From positions 62,001-126,000 of the forward strand of contig JAPZUE010000029.1 of assembly GCA_027533385.1 (NCBI GenBank): a DNA stretch of 64,000 bases. Reading direction: 5' to 3'. Positions 27,208 through 37,084 of this stretch are shown one piece after another. Numbering within the stretch: position 1 is the first letter of the stretch; every line of letters begins with the position of its first letter. Source of the stretch: Rhizobium sp. (GTDB taxonomy: Bacteria; Pseudomonadota; Alphaproteobacteria; Rhizobiales; Rhizobiaceae). Made by a program: the position numbers and the translations under genes. Below the pieces are notes generated by a model that worked only from the letters and a program-made list of their open reading frames with translations, had not been told where the DNA came from and made no database searches.

Positions 27208-27900
27208 TCATGCTTCATCGGGCAATTGCCATTCAATAGGACTTCTGCCCCTAGCGAAAAGATATTCATTGGCCTGTGAAAAATGACGGCAACCGAAGAA
27301 ACCATTATGCGCCGAGAGCGGCGACGGATGCGGCGCCTTCAGCACGAGGTGACGCGACCGATCGACGAAGGCAGCCTTCTTCTGCGCATAGGAACCCCAG
27401 AGCATGAAGACCACGTGCTCGCAGTCATCGTTGACCGCCCGGATCACGGCGTCGGTGAACCGCTCCCAGCCCTGCCCCTGATGCGAGGCCGCCCGCGCCT
27501 CCTCGACGGTCAGCACACTGTTGAGCAGCAGCACACCCTGACGTGCCCAATGCTCCAGAAAACCGTGCCGGGCGGGCGCAATGCCAAGATCGCTCTGCAG
27601 CTCCTTGTAGATATTGACAAGCGATGGCGGGATGCGGACACCCGGCTGAACGCTGAAGCACAGCCCATGCGCCTGTCCTGCACCGTGATAGGGGTCCTGG
27701 CCCAGGATCACCACGCGGACCTCATCGAGCGGCGTAAGATCGAGCGCCCGGAAATACTCCGCCCCCTTCGGAAAGATCTGCTTGCCGGCGGCCTTTTCCC
27801 GCTGCAGGAAGGCCTTCAGATCGCGCATATAGGGCAGCGCAAACTCACCGCCGAGCACCGCCTTCCAGCTGTCCTCGAGCCTGACTTCCGCTTCCGCCAT
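27208..27900 (-). CDS. ung: Uracil-DNA glycosylase (family 1)
   Basis: 230 residues from ATG 27898-27900. It removes uracil from DNA in base excision repair. The catalytic motif [20 protein letters not shown] carries the active Asp, and [20 protein letters not shown] the catalytic His and minor-groove loop. The frame continues 95 codons upstream, but that extension overlaps the divergent membrane-protein gene and is not family-like. Confidence 0.96.
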   Translation of the reverse strand: MAEAEVRLEDSWKAVLGGEFALPYMRDLKAFLQREKAAGKQIFPKGAEYFRALDLTPLDEVRVVILGQDPYHGAGQAHGLCFSVQPGVRIPPSLVNIYKELQSDLGIAPARHGFLEHWARQGVLLLNSVLTVEEARAASHQGQGWERFTDAVIRAVNDDCEHVVFMLWGSYAQKKAAFVDRSRHLVLKAPHPSPLSAHNGFFGCRHFSQANEYLFARGRSPIEWQLPDEA

Positions 27901-27996
27901 TGCCGCTGCTCCTCGTTCGCGATTAGATGTGCCGAACGATAACGGACCCGCGACCCAATCTGTCAACCTCGCCCGAGCGGAGCACACAAGAGAACC

Positions 27997-28356
27997 GTGA
28001 AACCCTTCCTCAGCCTCTGGCGCCGGCATCGGTTCCTCACCTCCGCTTTCGTGCTGGCCATGGTTGTGGCGATCTTCTTCGCCGGCCGAACGATTTTCTT
28101 CGTTGTCTACTGGGCCGATCCGGCGAGGCAGGACCTGCCGCCGGAGCCCTGGATGACCATCGGCTATGTCGCCCATTCCTGGCATGTGCCTGTCGAAAAG
28201 CTCGCCCGTGACCTCGATCTTCCACCCCCGCCGAAAGACGGCCCCCGCCCATCGCTCGAGCGCCTCGCCGAGGAGCGCGGCCAGAGCTTTGAGGACTTCA
28301 AGGCCGATATCGAGGCATCCCTTGCAGAACTTCGGCGTCAGGGCCCGCCGAAATGA
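27997..28356 (+). CDS. Small membrane protein paired with DedA
   Basis: 119 residues, GTG start. One membrane helix at about 12-38 ([20 protein letters not shown]) and a soluble C-terminal part with two predicted helices ([20 protein letters not shown] and [20 protein letters not shown]). Its last 4 bases overlap the dedA start (ATGA), so the two are translationally coupled and probably work together. I do not recognise a family by name. Confidence 0.78.
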   Translation: MKPFLSLWRRHRFLTSAFVLAMVVAIFFAGRTIFFVVYWADPARQDLPPEPWMTIGYVAHSWHVPVEKLARDLDLPPPPKDGPRPSLERLAEERGQSFEDFKADIEASLAELRRQGPPK

Positions 28357-28952
28357 CCCTCACGGAAACGCTGCTCGCGTCCCTGCCGTCCTACGGACTG
28401 TCACTGCTGGCGCTTGTGGTTGGCATCAGCTGCCTCGGCGCACCCCTGCCTGCCTCGATCGTCATGATGCTGATGGGCGCGCTTGCCGCCGCCGGTGACT
28501 TCACCCTGTGGATCGTGATCGTAGTGGCACTGTCCTCGGCAATCGCCGGCGACCAGATCGGCTATGTTCTGGGCCGCCTCGCCGGACAGCGGCTGATCCC
28601 GATTGTCACCCGCAACCCGCAGCGCCGCAAGGCGATCGAACGGGCAGAGCGGGAGATGGATGCACGCGGCAATCTGGCCGTTTTTCTCACCCGCTGGCTG
28701 CTCTCGCCGCTTGGCCCCTATCTCAATCTGATGGCCGGCGCCTCCGGTTTCTCCTGGATGCGTTTTACGCTGGCTGGCATTCTGGGCGAGGCCGTCTGGG
28801 TTGTCCTCTATACGGGGCTGGGCGCGACCTTCAGCCAGAGCGTCACCGAGATCGCCGAAATCAGCGGCAGCATCAGTGGTTTCCTGGCAGCTGCAGCCGT
28901 CGCCGGCATCCTCGGCTTCAAACTGCTCAAGGCCCTGCGCAGCAAAGACTGA
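28353..28952 (+). CDS. DedA-family (SNARE-associated/VTT) membrane protein
   Basis: 199 residues with five or six membrane helices. The DedA signature is visible: [20 protein letters not shown], then the re-entrant [20 protein letters not shown] with the conserved basic residue and GASGF. DedA proteins act as lipid-carrier (undecaprenyl phosphate) or phospholipid flippases and support proton-motive force and drug tolerance. The substrate here is not determined. Confidence 0.87.
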   Translation: MTLTETLLASLPSYGLSLLALVVGISCLGAPLPASIVMMLMGALAAAGDFTLWIVIVVALSSAIAGDQIGYVLGRLAGQRLIPIVTRNPQRRKAIERAEREMDARGNLAVFLTRWLLSPLGPYLNLMAGASGFSWMRFTLAGILGEAVWVVLYTGLGATFSQSVTEIAEISGSISGFLAAAAVAGILGFKLLKALRSKD

Positions 28953-29033
28953 AGCTCGGGCGATCGAAGCAGAGGGCTTCGCCGAACTGTCACAGAGCGG
29001 TGCTATCCGGAACGGAAAATCCGGAGACTCGCC

Positions 29034-30236
29034 ATGACTTTTCTGATCTGGTTTGCCGCGATCGCTCTTTTCGTCCAGCTTGCAAGTATCGCCTTCCTCC
29101 TTGTCGTGAGGCAGCGACACCGCAGCAGCCAAGGCCAGGCGGCACCCCGTCCGCCGGTGACGCTGATCCGCCCGATCTGCGGTCTTGAAAACAACCTCGA
29201 ACGCTGCCTCGCCTCGTCCTTCCGGCTCGACTGGCCGTCCTACGAGATCCTCTTCTGTGTCGCCAAGGCGGATGATCCGGCAGCCTCCCTCGTCCGTCGC
29301 CTGATGGCCGAGCATCCGGAAGTCCAAGCCCGACTTCTGGTCGGAGAGGACCCGTTCAGCGTCAATCCGAAGATGAACAATGTGGTGAAGGGCTGGCGAT
29401 CGGCAAAACATGACTGGATCGTCATGACCGACAGCAACGTCCTGATGCCGCCAGACCATATCGCGCGCATGATGACCCGCTGGGACAATCGCACCGGCCT
29501 CGTCTGCTCACCACCGGCTGGCACGGAACCCGAAAACTTCGGCGCCTTCGTCGAAAGCGCCTGGCTCGACAGCTTCCAGGCCCGCTGGCAGCTCCTTGCC
29601 GATGCCGTTGACTTCGGCTTTGCCCAGGGCAAGTCTATGCTCTTCAACCGCCAGCTGATCACCCGGCTCGGCGGCTTCGAGCGGCTGGGCGAAGAAGTCG
29701 CGGAAGATGCCGCCGCCACGCTCCTCATCCGCAGTGCCGGCCTCAAGGTCCGGCTCGTGCAAGAGCCCTTCCCGCAGCCGCTCGGTGAACGTGACATCAA
29801 GGCCGTCTGGAAGCGCCAGCTGCGCTGGGCCCGTCTGCGCCGCGCATCCTTCCCGCTCTACTTCCTGCCCGAAATTTTCACTGGAGCCGCCCTTCCAGCC
29901 GCCGCAATCATCGCAGCCTCAGCGATGGGCAGTGTGCCGCTGCTCGCGCCCCTTGCCTATCTCGCAGCCTGGTATGCAGGCGAAATCCTGCTCGCTCGCG
30001 CCTATGGCTGGCCGACCGGCTGGCGCATCATCCCCGCCATGATCACCCGTGACCTGCTTTTGCCGGTTCTCTTCGTCGCCGCCTGGTTCGGCAGCGGTTT
30101 CGAATGGCGCGGCAACGCGATGACGGTCGCCGACAATGACAATGGCCGCAGCACCCGCCTGCGCCAGGCGGTTGCCCGCACCGGGGCAAAGGCGAAGGAA
30201 AAGGCACGTGCTTTGGTCACGGCCCGCAGCCACTGA
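29034..30236 (+). CDS. Glucosylceramide synthase-like glycosyltransferase (GT21)
   Basis: 400 residues. An N-terminal membrane helix (about 2-24) precedes a GT-A domain showing the GT21 pattern: PPVTLIRPICGLENNLERCL, DWIVMTDSNVLMPPDHIARM (acidic D2 site), EEVAEDAAATLLIRSAGLKV (D3) and KAVWKRQLRWARLRRASFPL, a Q/RxxRW box. C-terminal membrane helices lie at about 280-365. Such enzymes transfer glucose to ceramide; a functional bacterial glucosylceramide synthase is known from Agrobacterium. An HpnI-like role in hopanoid-type synthesis is the alternative. Confidence 0.8.
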   Translation: MTFLIWFAAIALFVQLASIAFLLVVRQRHRSSQGQAAPRPPVTLIRPICGLENNLERCLASSFRLDWPSYEILFCVAKADDPAASLVRRLMAEHPEVQARLLVGEDPFSVNPKMNNVVKGWRSAKHDWIVMTDSNVLMPPDHIARMMTRWDNRTGLVCSPPAGTEPENFGAFVESAWLDSFQARWQLLADAVDFGFAQGKSMLFNRQLITRLGGFERLGEEVAEDAAATLLIRSAGLKVRLVQEPFPQPLGERDIKAVWKRQLRWARLRRASFPLYFLPEIFTGAALPAAAIIAASAMGSVPLLAPLAYLAAWYAGEILLARAYGWPTGWRIIPAMITRDLLLPVLFVAAWFGSGFEWRGNAMTVADNDNGRSTRLRQAVARTGAKAKEKARALVTARSH

Positions 30237-30259
30237 CGCACACGTCCCGACAAGAAAAG

Positions 30260-30293
30260 GCGGGCAGGACCGCATGTCGCGATCGCTGCCCGC
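30260..30293 (-). terminator. Terminator of the GMC oxidoreductase gene
   Basis: GCGGGCAG (30260-30267) / CTGCCCGC (30286-30293) with an 18-base loop. On the minus strand it is followed by CTTTTCTTG. It sits 24 bases beyond the GMC stop and just after the convergent GT21 gene. Confidence 0.6.
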
Positions 30294-30316
30294 AAGAGGG
30301 AGGTAGTCTGAGCCGC

Positions 30317-31888
30317 TCAGATCGTGCCTTGGCCCATCTGCTCGGCGATGTAATCCGCCTGTCGGATCGCTAGAGACACGATCGTCAAGGTCGGATTTTC
30401 TGCGGCACCCGTGGTGAACTGGCTGCCGTCTGAGACGAAGAGATTGCTGATATCGTGGGTCTGGCCCCATTTGTTGACGACGCCGTCCTGCGCCTTCTCG
30501 CTCATCCTGTTGGTGCCGAGATTGTGGGTCGACGGATAGGGCGGCGTCGGGAAGGCACGGGTAGCACCGACGGCTTCATAAAGGGCGACACCCTGCTTGT
30601 AGGCGTGATTGCGCATCGCCTCGTCGTTCGGATGGTCGGTGAACCAGACATCCGGGATCGGCATGCCGTATTTGTCCTTGAGCTCGGCATGCAGCTTCAC
30701 CGCATTCTGCTCCTGCGGCATGTCTTCGCCGACGATCCACAGCCCCGCCATGTTCGCGTAGTTGTCGAGCGCCGAGGTGAACGAACGGCCCCAGCCGCCC
30801 GGATCGAGGAAGGCCGCCATGAAGGGCAGACCGAGCGCCAGCGTCTCCAGCTCATAACCACCGACGAAACCGCGTGACGGATCGTGACGGGCTTCGTCGC
30901 GGATAATGCCGGCCATGGTCGTGCCGCGGTAGAAATGCACGGGCTTGTCGAAGACGGCATAGACCGAGCCGGTCGTGTGGCGCATGTAGTTCTTGCCGAC
31001 CTGTCCGGAGGAGTTGGCCAGACCATCCGGGAACTTCGACGAAGCGGAGTTCAGGAGCAGGCGCGGGCTTTCGATCGAATTGCCGGCAACGCAGACGATG
31101 CGCGCCTTCTGGCTCTTCAGATTGCCATCCTTGTCGGCATAGACGACGGCATTCACCTTGCCGTTCGCATCATGCTCGATCTTGATGACATGCGACTGTG
31201 GCCTGACTTCGAGCTTGCCGGTCGCCTCGCCCTTCGGGATTTCCGTGTAGAGCGTCGACCACTTCGCACCCCATTTGCAGCCCTGGAAGCAGAACCCGGT
31301 CTGCTGACAGCTCATCCGGTCATCGCGATCGGCGGAGTTGATCGCCATGTTGCCGGTGTGACAGTCCTTGTAGCCGAGCTTGTCGGCACCGGCTTTGAGG
31401 ATCTTGAAGTTGTTGTTGCCGGGCAGCCCTTCGATGCCGTTGGTGCGGGTCACGCCCATCTTGTCCTCGGCCTTGGCATAGTAGGGCTCGAGATCGGCAA
31501 GCGTGATCGGCCAGTCGAGAAGATTGGCGCCCTCGACCTTGCCGTAATGGGTCAGCGTCTTGAACTCGTGCTCCTGGAAGCGCAGCGATGCGCCGGCCCA
31601 GTGGGTGGTCGTGCCGCCGACCGCCTTGACGATCCAGGCCGGCAGGTTGGGGAAGTCCTTGGCCACCCGCCAGCCGCCGCCGGTCGTGCGATGGTCGAGC
31701 CAGGCGAGCTGGGCAAAGCTGTCCCATTCGTCGTTGATGAATTCCTCATGCTCGATGCGGGCACCGGCTTCGAGCACGACGATGTCGATGCCCTTCTGGG
31801 CAAGCTCGTTGGCAAGCGTTCCGCCGCCTGCACCGGAGCCGATGATGACGACCACGCTGTCGTCGTTGAGATCATAGGGCGCTGCCAT
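30317..31888 (-). CDS. GMC-family FAD oxidoreductase (gluconate 2-dehydrogenase large-subunit type)
   Basis: 523 residues. The FAD-binding VVVIIGSGAGGGTLANELAQ lies at about 12-31. The GMC C-terminal pocket contains THNLGTNRMSEKAQDGVVNK and SDGSQFTTGAAENPTLTIVS. It partners with the upstream subunit-3 gene on the same strand, 100 bases apart. Periplasmic membrane-bound dehydrogenases of this kind normally have a third, multiheme cytochrome c subunit; none is adjacent. The sugar or sugar-acid substrate is not defined. Confidence 0.88.
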   Translation of the reverse strand: MAAPYDLNDDSVVVIIGSGAGGGTLANELAQKGIDIVVLEAGARIEHEEFINDEWDSFAQLAWLDHRTTGGGWRVAKDFPNLPAWIVKAVGGTTTHWAGASLRFQEHEFKTLTHYGKVEGANLLDWPITLADLEPYYAKAEDKMGVTRTNGIEGLPGNNNFKILKAGADKLGYKDCHTGNMAINSADRDDRMSCQQTGFCFQGCKWGAKWSTLYTEIPKGEATGKLEVRPQSHVIKIEHDANGKVNAVVYADKDGNLKSQKARIVCVAGNSIESPRLLLNSASSKFPDGLANSSGQVGKNYMRHTTGSVYAVFDKPVHFYRGTTMAGIIRDEARHDPSRGFVGGYELETLALGLPFMAAFLDPGGWGRSFTSALDNYANMAGLWIVGEDMPQEQNAVKLHAELKDKYGMPIPDVWFTDHPNDEAMRNHAYKQGVALYEAVGATRAFPTPPYPSTHNLGTNRMSEKAQDGVVNKWGQTHDISNLFVSDGSQFTTGAAENPTLTIVSLAIRQADYIAEQMGQGTI

Positions 31889-31988
31889 GTTTTCCTCCCG
31901 GGAAATCGGTCATTGGGGTAAGCGTCGCCGTTCCCATCCGCGATGGGCCTCCTTCCGGCGACGATGAATGCGTGTCTTTGGGGTTAGC

Positions 31989-32519
31989 TTAGAGCCAGGT
32001 GATGTCGTTGAACCCGCGCTCGATATAGCCGCCCTTGGAATAGGACTCGCCCTCGTATCCGAAGATCGGCCAGATCTCCTTCTGGTTATAGAGGCTGACC
32101 ACGAGGTCGCCGCGCACCGCCTGGAAGAAGGGGGTCGTCTCGATGTCGCGCAGGATCGCCACGCGATCGTCTTCCCAGCCGAGCCCGCGATAGCCGCCGG
32201 CACCCGCCCGCTTGTCGAGATCGGCAATGCCGTCTTCGATCAGCGCCCTGTGCTTCTCGTCCTTGGCCGCCATCGTGTCCTGCCCCTTGACGGCGACGGC
32301 ATAGAACTTGTCGGCCAGCTGGTCATGCGGATAGATGTCGCGCGCCAGCTTGATCAGCGTCGCGATGGTTTCGGGTTTCAGCGCGGTGGCTTCCAGGCCC
32401 CAGGCCTGGTCGGGACAGATCACGGCGGTTCCCGTGACCATCAGCACGGCACTCGCCGCACCGGTCTTCAGAAGCTGGCGGCGGGACATGCCCCCGGTCT
32501 TGTCGAGTATCGTTACCAC
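31989..32519 (-). CDS. Gluconate 2-dehydrogenase subunit 3-family protein (Tat-exported)
   Basis: 176 residues from GTG 32517-32519, preceded by GGAGGAG at 6 bases. A Tat signal (MSRRQLLKTGAASAVLMVTG, starting at residue 11) is followed by the PF13618 domain: LARDIYPHDQLADKFYAVAV, FFQAVRGDLVVSLYNQKEIW and FGYEGESYSKGGYIERGFND. ATG 32487-32489 (MSRRQ) is an alternative start. The subunit is thought to export its folded FAD partner by the hitch-hiker route. Confidence 0.87.
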   Translation of the reverse strand: MVTILDKTGGMSRRQLLKTGAASAVLMVTGTAVICPDQAWGLEATALKPETIATLIKLARDIYPHDQLADKFYAVAVKGQDTMAAKDEKHRALIEDGIADLDKRAGAGGYRGLGWEDDRVAILRDIETTPFFQAVRGDLVVSLYNQKEIWPIFGYEGESYSKGGYIERGFNDITWL

Positions 32520-32610
32520 GTCATTCTCCTCCCATGAGATGATGTGCGACGGCTGTTTGCCGCCACCAAAGACAGGCGCGCTGACCGCGCCGGCCGTCTG
32601 CGAAACAGAG

Positions 32611-32640
32611 AAGGCCGGGAGCTCCTCTTCCCCCGGCCTC
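32611..32640 (-). terminator. Terminator after glyoxalase gene
   Basis: Stem GGCCGGG (32613-32619) / CCCGGCC (32632-32638). On the minus strand it is followed by TTCTCTG, immediately after the 32645-33040 gene. Confidence 0.55.
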
Positions 32641-32644
32641 CCGA

Positions 32645-33040
32645 TCATTTGAACCGTCCGTGCCGCTGCAAAACCTCGATCTTGTAGCCGTCCGGATCGG
32701 TGATGAAGAAGAAGCGGGCGAGCAGCGCCCCGTCCCGGTTGAATTCGACGATCTTGTTCGGGTTGAGCCCCAGATCGGTGAGCCGCTTATGCTCGGCGTC
32801 GAGGTCAGAGACGCTGACGGCGAGATGGCCGTAGCCTGTGCCGAGATCGTAAGCCTCCTCGCGGCCCTTGTTGACCGTGAGTTCCAGCTCGAATTCGGTG
32901 TCCGAATTGCTGAGATAGATCAATGTGAAGGTTTCAAAGTCGAGACGGTCCGCGATCTCAAGCCCGAAAGCCTGGATGTAGAAGGAAACCGAACGCTCCT
33001 CCTGCAAGACGCGGATCATCGAATGGATCATTTTCGCCAA
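32645..33040 (-). CDS. gloA: Glyoxalase I (lactoylglutathione lyase)
   Basis: 131 residues, VOC fold. It isomerises the methylglyoxal-glutathione hemithioacetal. The GloA start (MIHSMIRVLQEERSVSFYIQ) carries the first metal His. TEFELELTVNKG carries the Glu, GYGHLAVSVSDLD the second His and DGYKIEVLQRH the last Glu. ATG at residue 4 is equally possible. No zinc-type insertion is visible, and the short form is like nickel-type bacterial GloA. It stands as its own unit. Confidence 0.93.
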   Translation of the reverse strand: MAKMIHSMIRVLQEERSVSFYIQAFGLEIADRLDFETFTLIYLSNSDTEFELELTVNKGREEAYDLGTGYGHLAVSVSDLDAEHKRLTDLGLNPNKIVEFNRDGALLARFFFITDPDGYKIEVLQRHGRFK

Positions 33041-33272
33041 GGGGCTGCTCCTCGCATGCTGACAAATGTCATGTCTGGAGAATGTCGCGATTTGCCGGAA
33101 GGCTGGTAGCAGCCCATTACCGCAGGCGATTTTTTTCGCCGGAACACGTGTCCATTCTTTGCATACGGGCGAGGCAGTTTAGAAAAGACGGAAATTGACC
33201 GAAGCCGCGACGCGCAACATAATGCTCAAAAGACCGAAGAACGAAAAAACGAAAACCAGGGAGGAGCATGCC

Positions 33273-33581
33273 ATGTGTGAAGTCTTCGCAGGACAGGACC
33301 CGGCCCGCTATCGCGCGGTCAACCGCTCCGTCCGCATCGGTGGTCATTCCACCAGCATTCAGCTTGAAGCCGCCTTCTGGGTGCTGATCGACGAGATCGC
33401 CGCCAGCCAGAATTTTTCGACATCCCGCTTTCTCTCGACGCTTTACGATGAGGCGCTCGAGATCAACGGCTCGGTCTCGAACTTTGCCTCGCTGCTCAGA
33501 ACAAGCTGTCTCATCTATCTGATGAGCAAGGCCCAGCATCCGGGCGAGCCGCAGCAGTTCCACATCATCGCAGCCGAATAA
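33273..33581 (+). CDS. Ribbon-helix-helix domain protein (PF13467-like)
   Basis: 102 residues from ATG 33273-33275, preceded by GGGAGGAGC; the longer frame from 33195 is unsupported. The core NRSVRIGGHSTSIQLEAAFW, then VLIDEIAASQNFSTSRFLST and LYDEALEI, is a ribbon-helix-helix DNA-binding fold shared by rhizobial small regulators. No partner toxin is adjacent. The role and targets are unknown. Confidence 0.8.
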   Translation: MCEVFAGQDPARYRAVNRSVRIGGHSTSIQLEAAFWVLIDEIAASQNFSTSRFLSTLYDEALEINGSVSNFASLLRTSCLIYLMSKAQHPGEPQQFHIIAAE

Positions 33582-33592
33582 CGAGAATCAAA

Positions 33593-33628
33593 AAGCGCGG
33601 CCCGACAAATGCCGGGCCGCGCTTCTGT
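33593..33628. terminator. Bidirectional terminator, RHH gene / dctA
   Basis: Twelve-bp perfect stem AAGCGCGGCCCG (33593-33604) / CGGGCCGCGCTT (33613-33624) with an 8-base loop. It is flanked by AAAAA on the left and CTGTT on the right, between two convergent genes. Confidence 0.8.
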
Positions 33629-33659
33629 TCCGATCACCGTCTTGGGTCGGTGCGGAAGA

Positions 33660-34991
33660 TTACTCCGCCGGCTGCAGTTCCGGCTGGATATCGTCCTCTT
33701 CGAGAACCTTGCCGCCGAGTGCGGCATGGAACAGCGTCTGGTCCAGCTCGCCTTCCCAGCGGGCAACGACGACGGTCGCGACCGCATTGCCGATGAAATT
33801 GGTGATCGCCCGGCATTCCGACATGAAGCGGTCGATGCCGAGGATCAGCGCCATGCCGGCAACCGGCACCGACGGCACGACCGAAAGCGTCGCTGCAAGC
33901 GTGATGAAGCCCGCACCGGTGATGCCGGCAGCCCCCTTCGAGCTCAGCATGGCAACGGCGAGAAGCAGGATCTGGTCGCCGAGCGACAACGGAATATCCG
34001 TGGCCTGGGCGATGAACAGCGCAGCAAGCGTCATGTAGATATTCGTGCCGTCGAGGTTGAAGGAATAGCCGGTCGGGATGACCAGGCCGACGACCGAGCG
34101 CTTGCAGCCGGCCTTTTCCATCTTGTTCATCAGGCCCGGAAGGGCGGCTTCCGAAGAAGAGGTGCCGAGAACGAGAAGCAGCTCTTCCTTGATGTAACGG
34201 ATGAGGGCCAGGATCGAGAAGCCGTTGTAGCGGCAGACCGCACCGAGCACGACCGCCACGAACAGGAAGGACGTGAGATAGAAGGTGCCGATCAGGAAGG
34301 CGAGATTGGTGACCGAGCCAATGCCGTATTTGCCGATCGTAAAGGCCATGGCGCCGAAGGCACCGATCGGGGCGGCCTTCATCAGGATCGCGACCAGCTT
34401 GAAGACCGGCGCAATCACCGCCTGCAGGAAATCGGTGACGGGCTTGCCGCGCTCGCCGACCAGCGCCAGCGAAATACCAAACAGGATCGAGAAGAACAGG
34501 ACCTGAAGGATGTCGCCATCGGCAAAGGCGCCGACGATGGTCGTCGGGATGATGTTCATCAGGAAGCCGACGATCGACGAGTCATGCGCCTTTTCGGTAT
34601 AGGTCGCGACAGCCGCCGCATCGAGCGAGGCCGGGTCGATATGCATGCCCGCACCGGGCTGCACGACATTGGCGACGATGAGACCGACGATCAGCGCCAG
34701 CGTCGAGAACGTGAGGAAGTAGATCATCGCCTTGCCGGCGACGCGACCGACCTTCTTCATGTCGGTCATGCCGGCAATGCCGGTCGCGACTGTCAGGAAG
34801 ATGACCGGCGCGATGATCATCTTGACGAGCTTGATGAAGGCATCGCCCAGCGGCTTCAGCTGCGCGCCGATCTCGGGATAGAAATGGCCAAGCAGGATGC
34901 CGGCTGCGATCGCAGCCAGAACCTGGACATAGAGATGCTTGTAGAAGGGCTGACGGCCCTCGGGCGCGTGCCCAGTGGTATCGATATGCAT
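33660..34991 (-). CDS. dctA: C4-dicarboxylate transporter DctA
   Basis: 443 residues from ATG 34989-34991 with GGAGGAAAGC upstream; ATG 35003 is the alternative. This DAACS-family proton symporter imports succinate, malate and fumarate and, in symbiotic rhizobia, feeds bacteroids. Visible are the N-terminal [20 protein letters not shown], the serine-rich re-entrant [20 protein letters not shown] and [20 protein letters not shown]. It is divergent from dctBD, with a sigma-54 promoter at 35088-35104 and palindromes that fit DctD sites. Confidence 0.97.
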   Translation of the reverse strand: MHIDTTGHAPEGRQPFYKHLYVQVLAAIAAGILLGHFYPEIGAQLKPLGDAFIKLVKMIIAPVIFLTVATGIAGMTDMKKVGRVAGKAMIYFLTFSTLALIVGLIVANVVQPGAGMHIDPASLDAAAVATYTEKAHDSSIVGFLMNIIPTTIVGAFADGDILQVLFFSILFGISLALVGERGKPVTDFLQAVIAPVFKLVAILMKAAPIGAFGAMAFTIGKYGIGSVTNLAFLIGTFYLTSFLFVAVVLGAVCRYNGFSILALIRYIKEELLLVLGTSSSEAALPGLMNKMEKAGCKRSVVGLVIPTGYSFNLDGTNIYMTLAALFIAQATDIPLSLGDQILLLAVAMLSSKGAAGITGAGFITLAATLSVVPSVPVAGMALILGIDRFMSECRAITNFIGNAVATVVVARWEGELDQTLFHAALGGKVLEEDDIQPELQPAE

Positions 34992-35087
34992 GCTTTCCTC
35001 CATGGGGCGCCCTGACGGAACGAATTCCGGCCTCCCGGGCGGTTGCTGATCTGAATGGGGAGCGGCCGGGCCGCTTGGATGAATGGT

Positions 35088-35104
35088 CAGCAAGGCGCGT
35101 GCCA
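35088..35104 (-). promoter_or_regulatory. dctA: Sigma-54 promoter of dctA
   Basis: On the minus strand TGGCACGCGCCTTGCTG gives the -24 TGGCAC and -12 TTGC elements with correct spacing. It lies about 97 bases upstream of the dctA ATG. Sigma-54 transcription of dctA activated by DctD is well established in rhizobia. Confidence 0.9.
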
Positions 35105-35179
35105 GATCGAGGAAAAAGACATAAGAAGCTGTTTTAATTGACGCTTTAAGTCTGAGAAAGTTGAATCACCACATGAAGA

Positions 35180-35197
35180 TGTGCGGCTTTCCGCACA
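35180..35197. promoter_or_regulatory. Putative DctD-binding palindrome (proximal)
   Basis: TGTGCGG-CTT-TCCGCACA type palindrome (GTGCGG/CCGCAC arms), 75 bases upstream of the dctA sigma-54 core. The position suits an enhancer site for DctD. Confidence 0.7.
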
Positions 35198-35213
35198 GAC
35201 GGGATGTGATATA

Positions 35214-35229
35214 GTGCGAACAAGCGCAC
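35214..35229. promoter_or_regulatory. Putative DctD-binding palindrome (distal)
   Basis: GTGCG-N6-CGCAC (35214-35218 / 35225-35229), 16 bases from the first palindrome and 25 bases before the dctB ATG. Paired sites fit cooperative DctD binding and could also affect dctB. Confidence 0.6.
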
Positions 35230-35254
35230 AATCCGCACCGCGAGAAACCCTCGA

Positions 35255-37084
35255 ATGCCACTAGTCCGTCGAACCGGCCGCACCCTCTGGCTTGCCTATG
35301 CGATCATCGCGATCGCAGTCCTCGCAACAGGTCTTTTCGTTGCCGGCGAGCGCGCCCGCAACGCGGCTCTCGACGCCCTGGCCGAGGATGTCCTGTCCGA
35401 CGCCGAGCTGAAGCGCGCCCTGTTGATTGCCGTCCTTGACCGCTCGCGCACGCTGCCCCTGGTCCTGGCCGAGGATGCCGATCTCCAGGCAGCACTTTTA
35501 AACCCCGCACCGGGCCTGATCGAGGATGTGAACCAGAGCCTGGCAGACCTGATCCCCGGCACCGGCGCCTCGGTGATCTATATCGTGCGCACCGACGGAA
35601 CCGCGATCGCGGCCAGCAATTTCCGCCAGCCCGACAGCTTCGTCGGCAGCAACTATGCCTTCCGCCAGTATTTCACCGGCGCCATGACCAACGGCACCGC
35701 CGAACAATATGCGCTGGGCAGCGTCAGCCGCAGGCCGGGCCTCTATCTCTCCCGCCGGGTGGAGGATGATGCCGGACGCCCGCTGGGCGTGGTCGTCGTC
35801 AAGGTTGAGTTCGATCCCCTGGAGGAAAGCTGGCAGCACTCCGTCCGCACCACCTACGTGACCGACAACAAGGGCATCGTGCTGATCACCAGCCGTCCCG
35901 ACTGGCGCTTCTTCACCATGGCCGACATCCCCCAGGAGGACCGCCTCGCGATCCGCGAAAGCCTGCAATTCGGCGAGGCGCCGCTGGAGACACTGCCGAT
36001 ATGGTCCATGCCGGCGAAAGACGGGCACGACATCGTCGCCACCGAGGATGTGACCGGCGCGCCGCACCGGACGAACCTCGTCATCGCCCTTGACGTGCCC
36101 GGCAGCGGTTGGCGGATGCATGTGCTGGCCCCGAGCGCGGAAACCGAGCGGGCGGCGCTCTGGCAGGGACGGATCGCGGCGCTCGCCGTTCTGGTACCTC
36201 TTCTCGCGCTTGCGGCCTTTCTGATCCACCGCAGCGGCCGGAGCGCCCGCCGAACGGCAGAGGCGAAGGCCGCCCAGGCCGAACTTGAGCGGCAGGTGAC
36301 GCTGCGCACGGTCGAACTCACCGAAGCCCGCGACCGGCTTCAGGCCGAGATCGCAGAGCACCACGCCACCGACATCCGCCTGCAGGGCGTGCAGCAGGAC
36401 CTCGTCCAGGCCAACCGTCTGGCGATCCTCGGCCAGGTCGCAGCCGGCGTGGCGCATGAGATCAACCAGCCCGTGGCGACGATCCGCGCCTATGCCGACA
36501 ATGCGAAAACCTTCCTCGATCGCGGCAAAAGCGAGACGGCGAAGGAGAACCTCGCCCTGATCGCCGAGCTGACCGACCGCATCGGCGCAATTACCGGCGA
36601 GCTGAAGGGCCTCGCCCGCAAGGGCCGCCAGGCCGCCGAACCCATCGAGCTGAAAGCCGCCATCGGCGGCGCGCTTTTCCTGCTGAAAAGCCGTTTTGCC
36701 GGCAGCTTCGATCGTGTCTCCATCAGCGACATACCCTCGGGATTGACCGTGCTTGGCCAGCGCATCCGCCTCGAACAGGTGCTGATCAACCTCCTGCAGA
36801 ATGCGCTCGAAGCCATTGAAGGCAAAGCGGATGCCGCGATCACCATCGGGCTGTCTCGCCTCACCGACGACGATCTTGATCTCGCCGTCAGCGACACCGG
36901 TCCCGGTCTCCCGGATCATGTCAGGGACAATCTCTTCATTCCCTTCACCACCTCCAAGCAGGGTGGCCTGGGCCTGGGCCTGGTGATCGCCCGCGACATT
37001 GTCGCTGAATATGGCGGACGGCTTTCAGTCGAGACCAGCGCCGGTGGCACCACCTTCACCATCACCCTGAAGAGGGCTCTGTGA
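35255..37084 (+). CDS. dctB: C4-dicarboxylate sensor kinase DctB
   Basis: 609 residues. The first membrane helix lies at about 10-30 and a periplasmic double-PDC/Cache sensor at about 45-290 ([20 protein letters not shown], then [20 protein letters not shown]). The second helix lies at about 305-325, followed by a coiled-coil linker. The HisKA H-box is [20 protein letters not shown], with His about 397. ATPase motifs are [11 protein letters not shown] (N), SDTGPGL (G1) and [10 protein letters not shown] (G2). It senses external C4-dicarboxylates and phosphorylates DctD. Its TGA overlaps the dctD start. Confidence 0.95.
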   Translation: MPLVRRTGRTLWLAYAIIAIAVLATGLFVAGERARNAALDALAEDVLSDAELKRALLIAVLDRSRTLPLVLAEDADLQAALLNPAPGLIEDVNQSLADLIPGTGASVIYIVRTDGTAIAASNFRQPDSFVGSNYAFRQYFTGAMTNGTAEQYALGSVSRRPGLYLSRRVEDDAGRPLGVVVVKVEFDPLEESWQHSVRTTYVTDNKGIVLITSRPDWRFFTMADIPQEDRLAIRESLQFGEAPLETLPIWSMPAKDGHDIVATEDVTGAPHRTNLVIALDVPGSGWRMHVLAPSAETERAALWQGRIAALAVLVPLLALAAFLIHRSGRSARRTAEAKAAQAELERQVTLRTVELTEARDRLQAEIAEHHATDIRLQGVQQDLVQANRLAILGQVAAGVAHEINQPVATIRAYADNAKTFLDRGKSETAKENLALIAELTDRIGAITGELKGLARKGRQAAEPIELKAAIGGALFLLKSRFAGSFDRVSISDIPSGLTVLGQRIRLEQVLINLLQNALEAIEGKADAAITIGLSRLTDDDLDLAVSDTGPGLPDHVRDNLFIPFTTSKQGGLGLGLVIARDIVAEYGGRLSVETSAGGTTFTITLKRAL

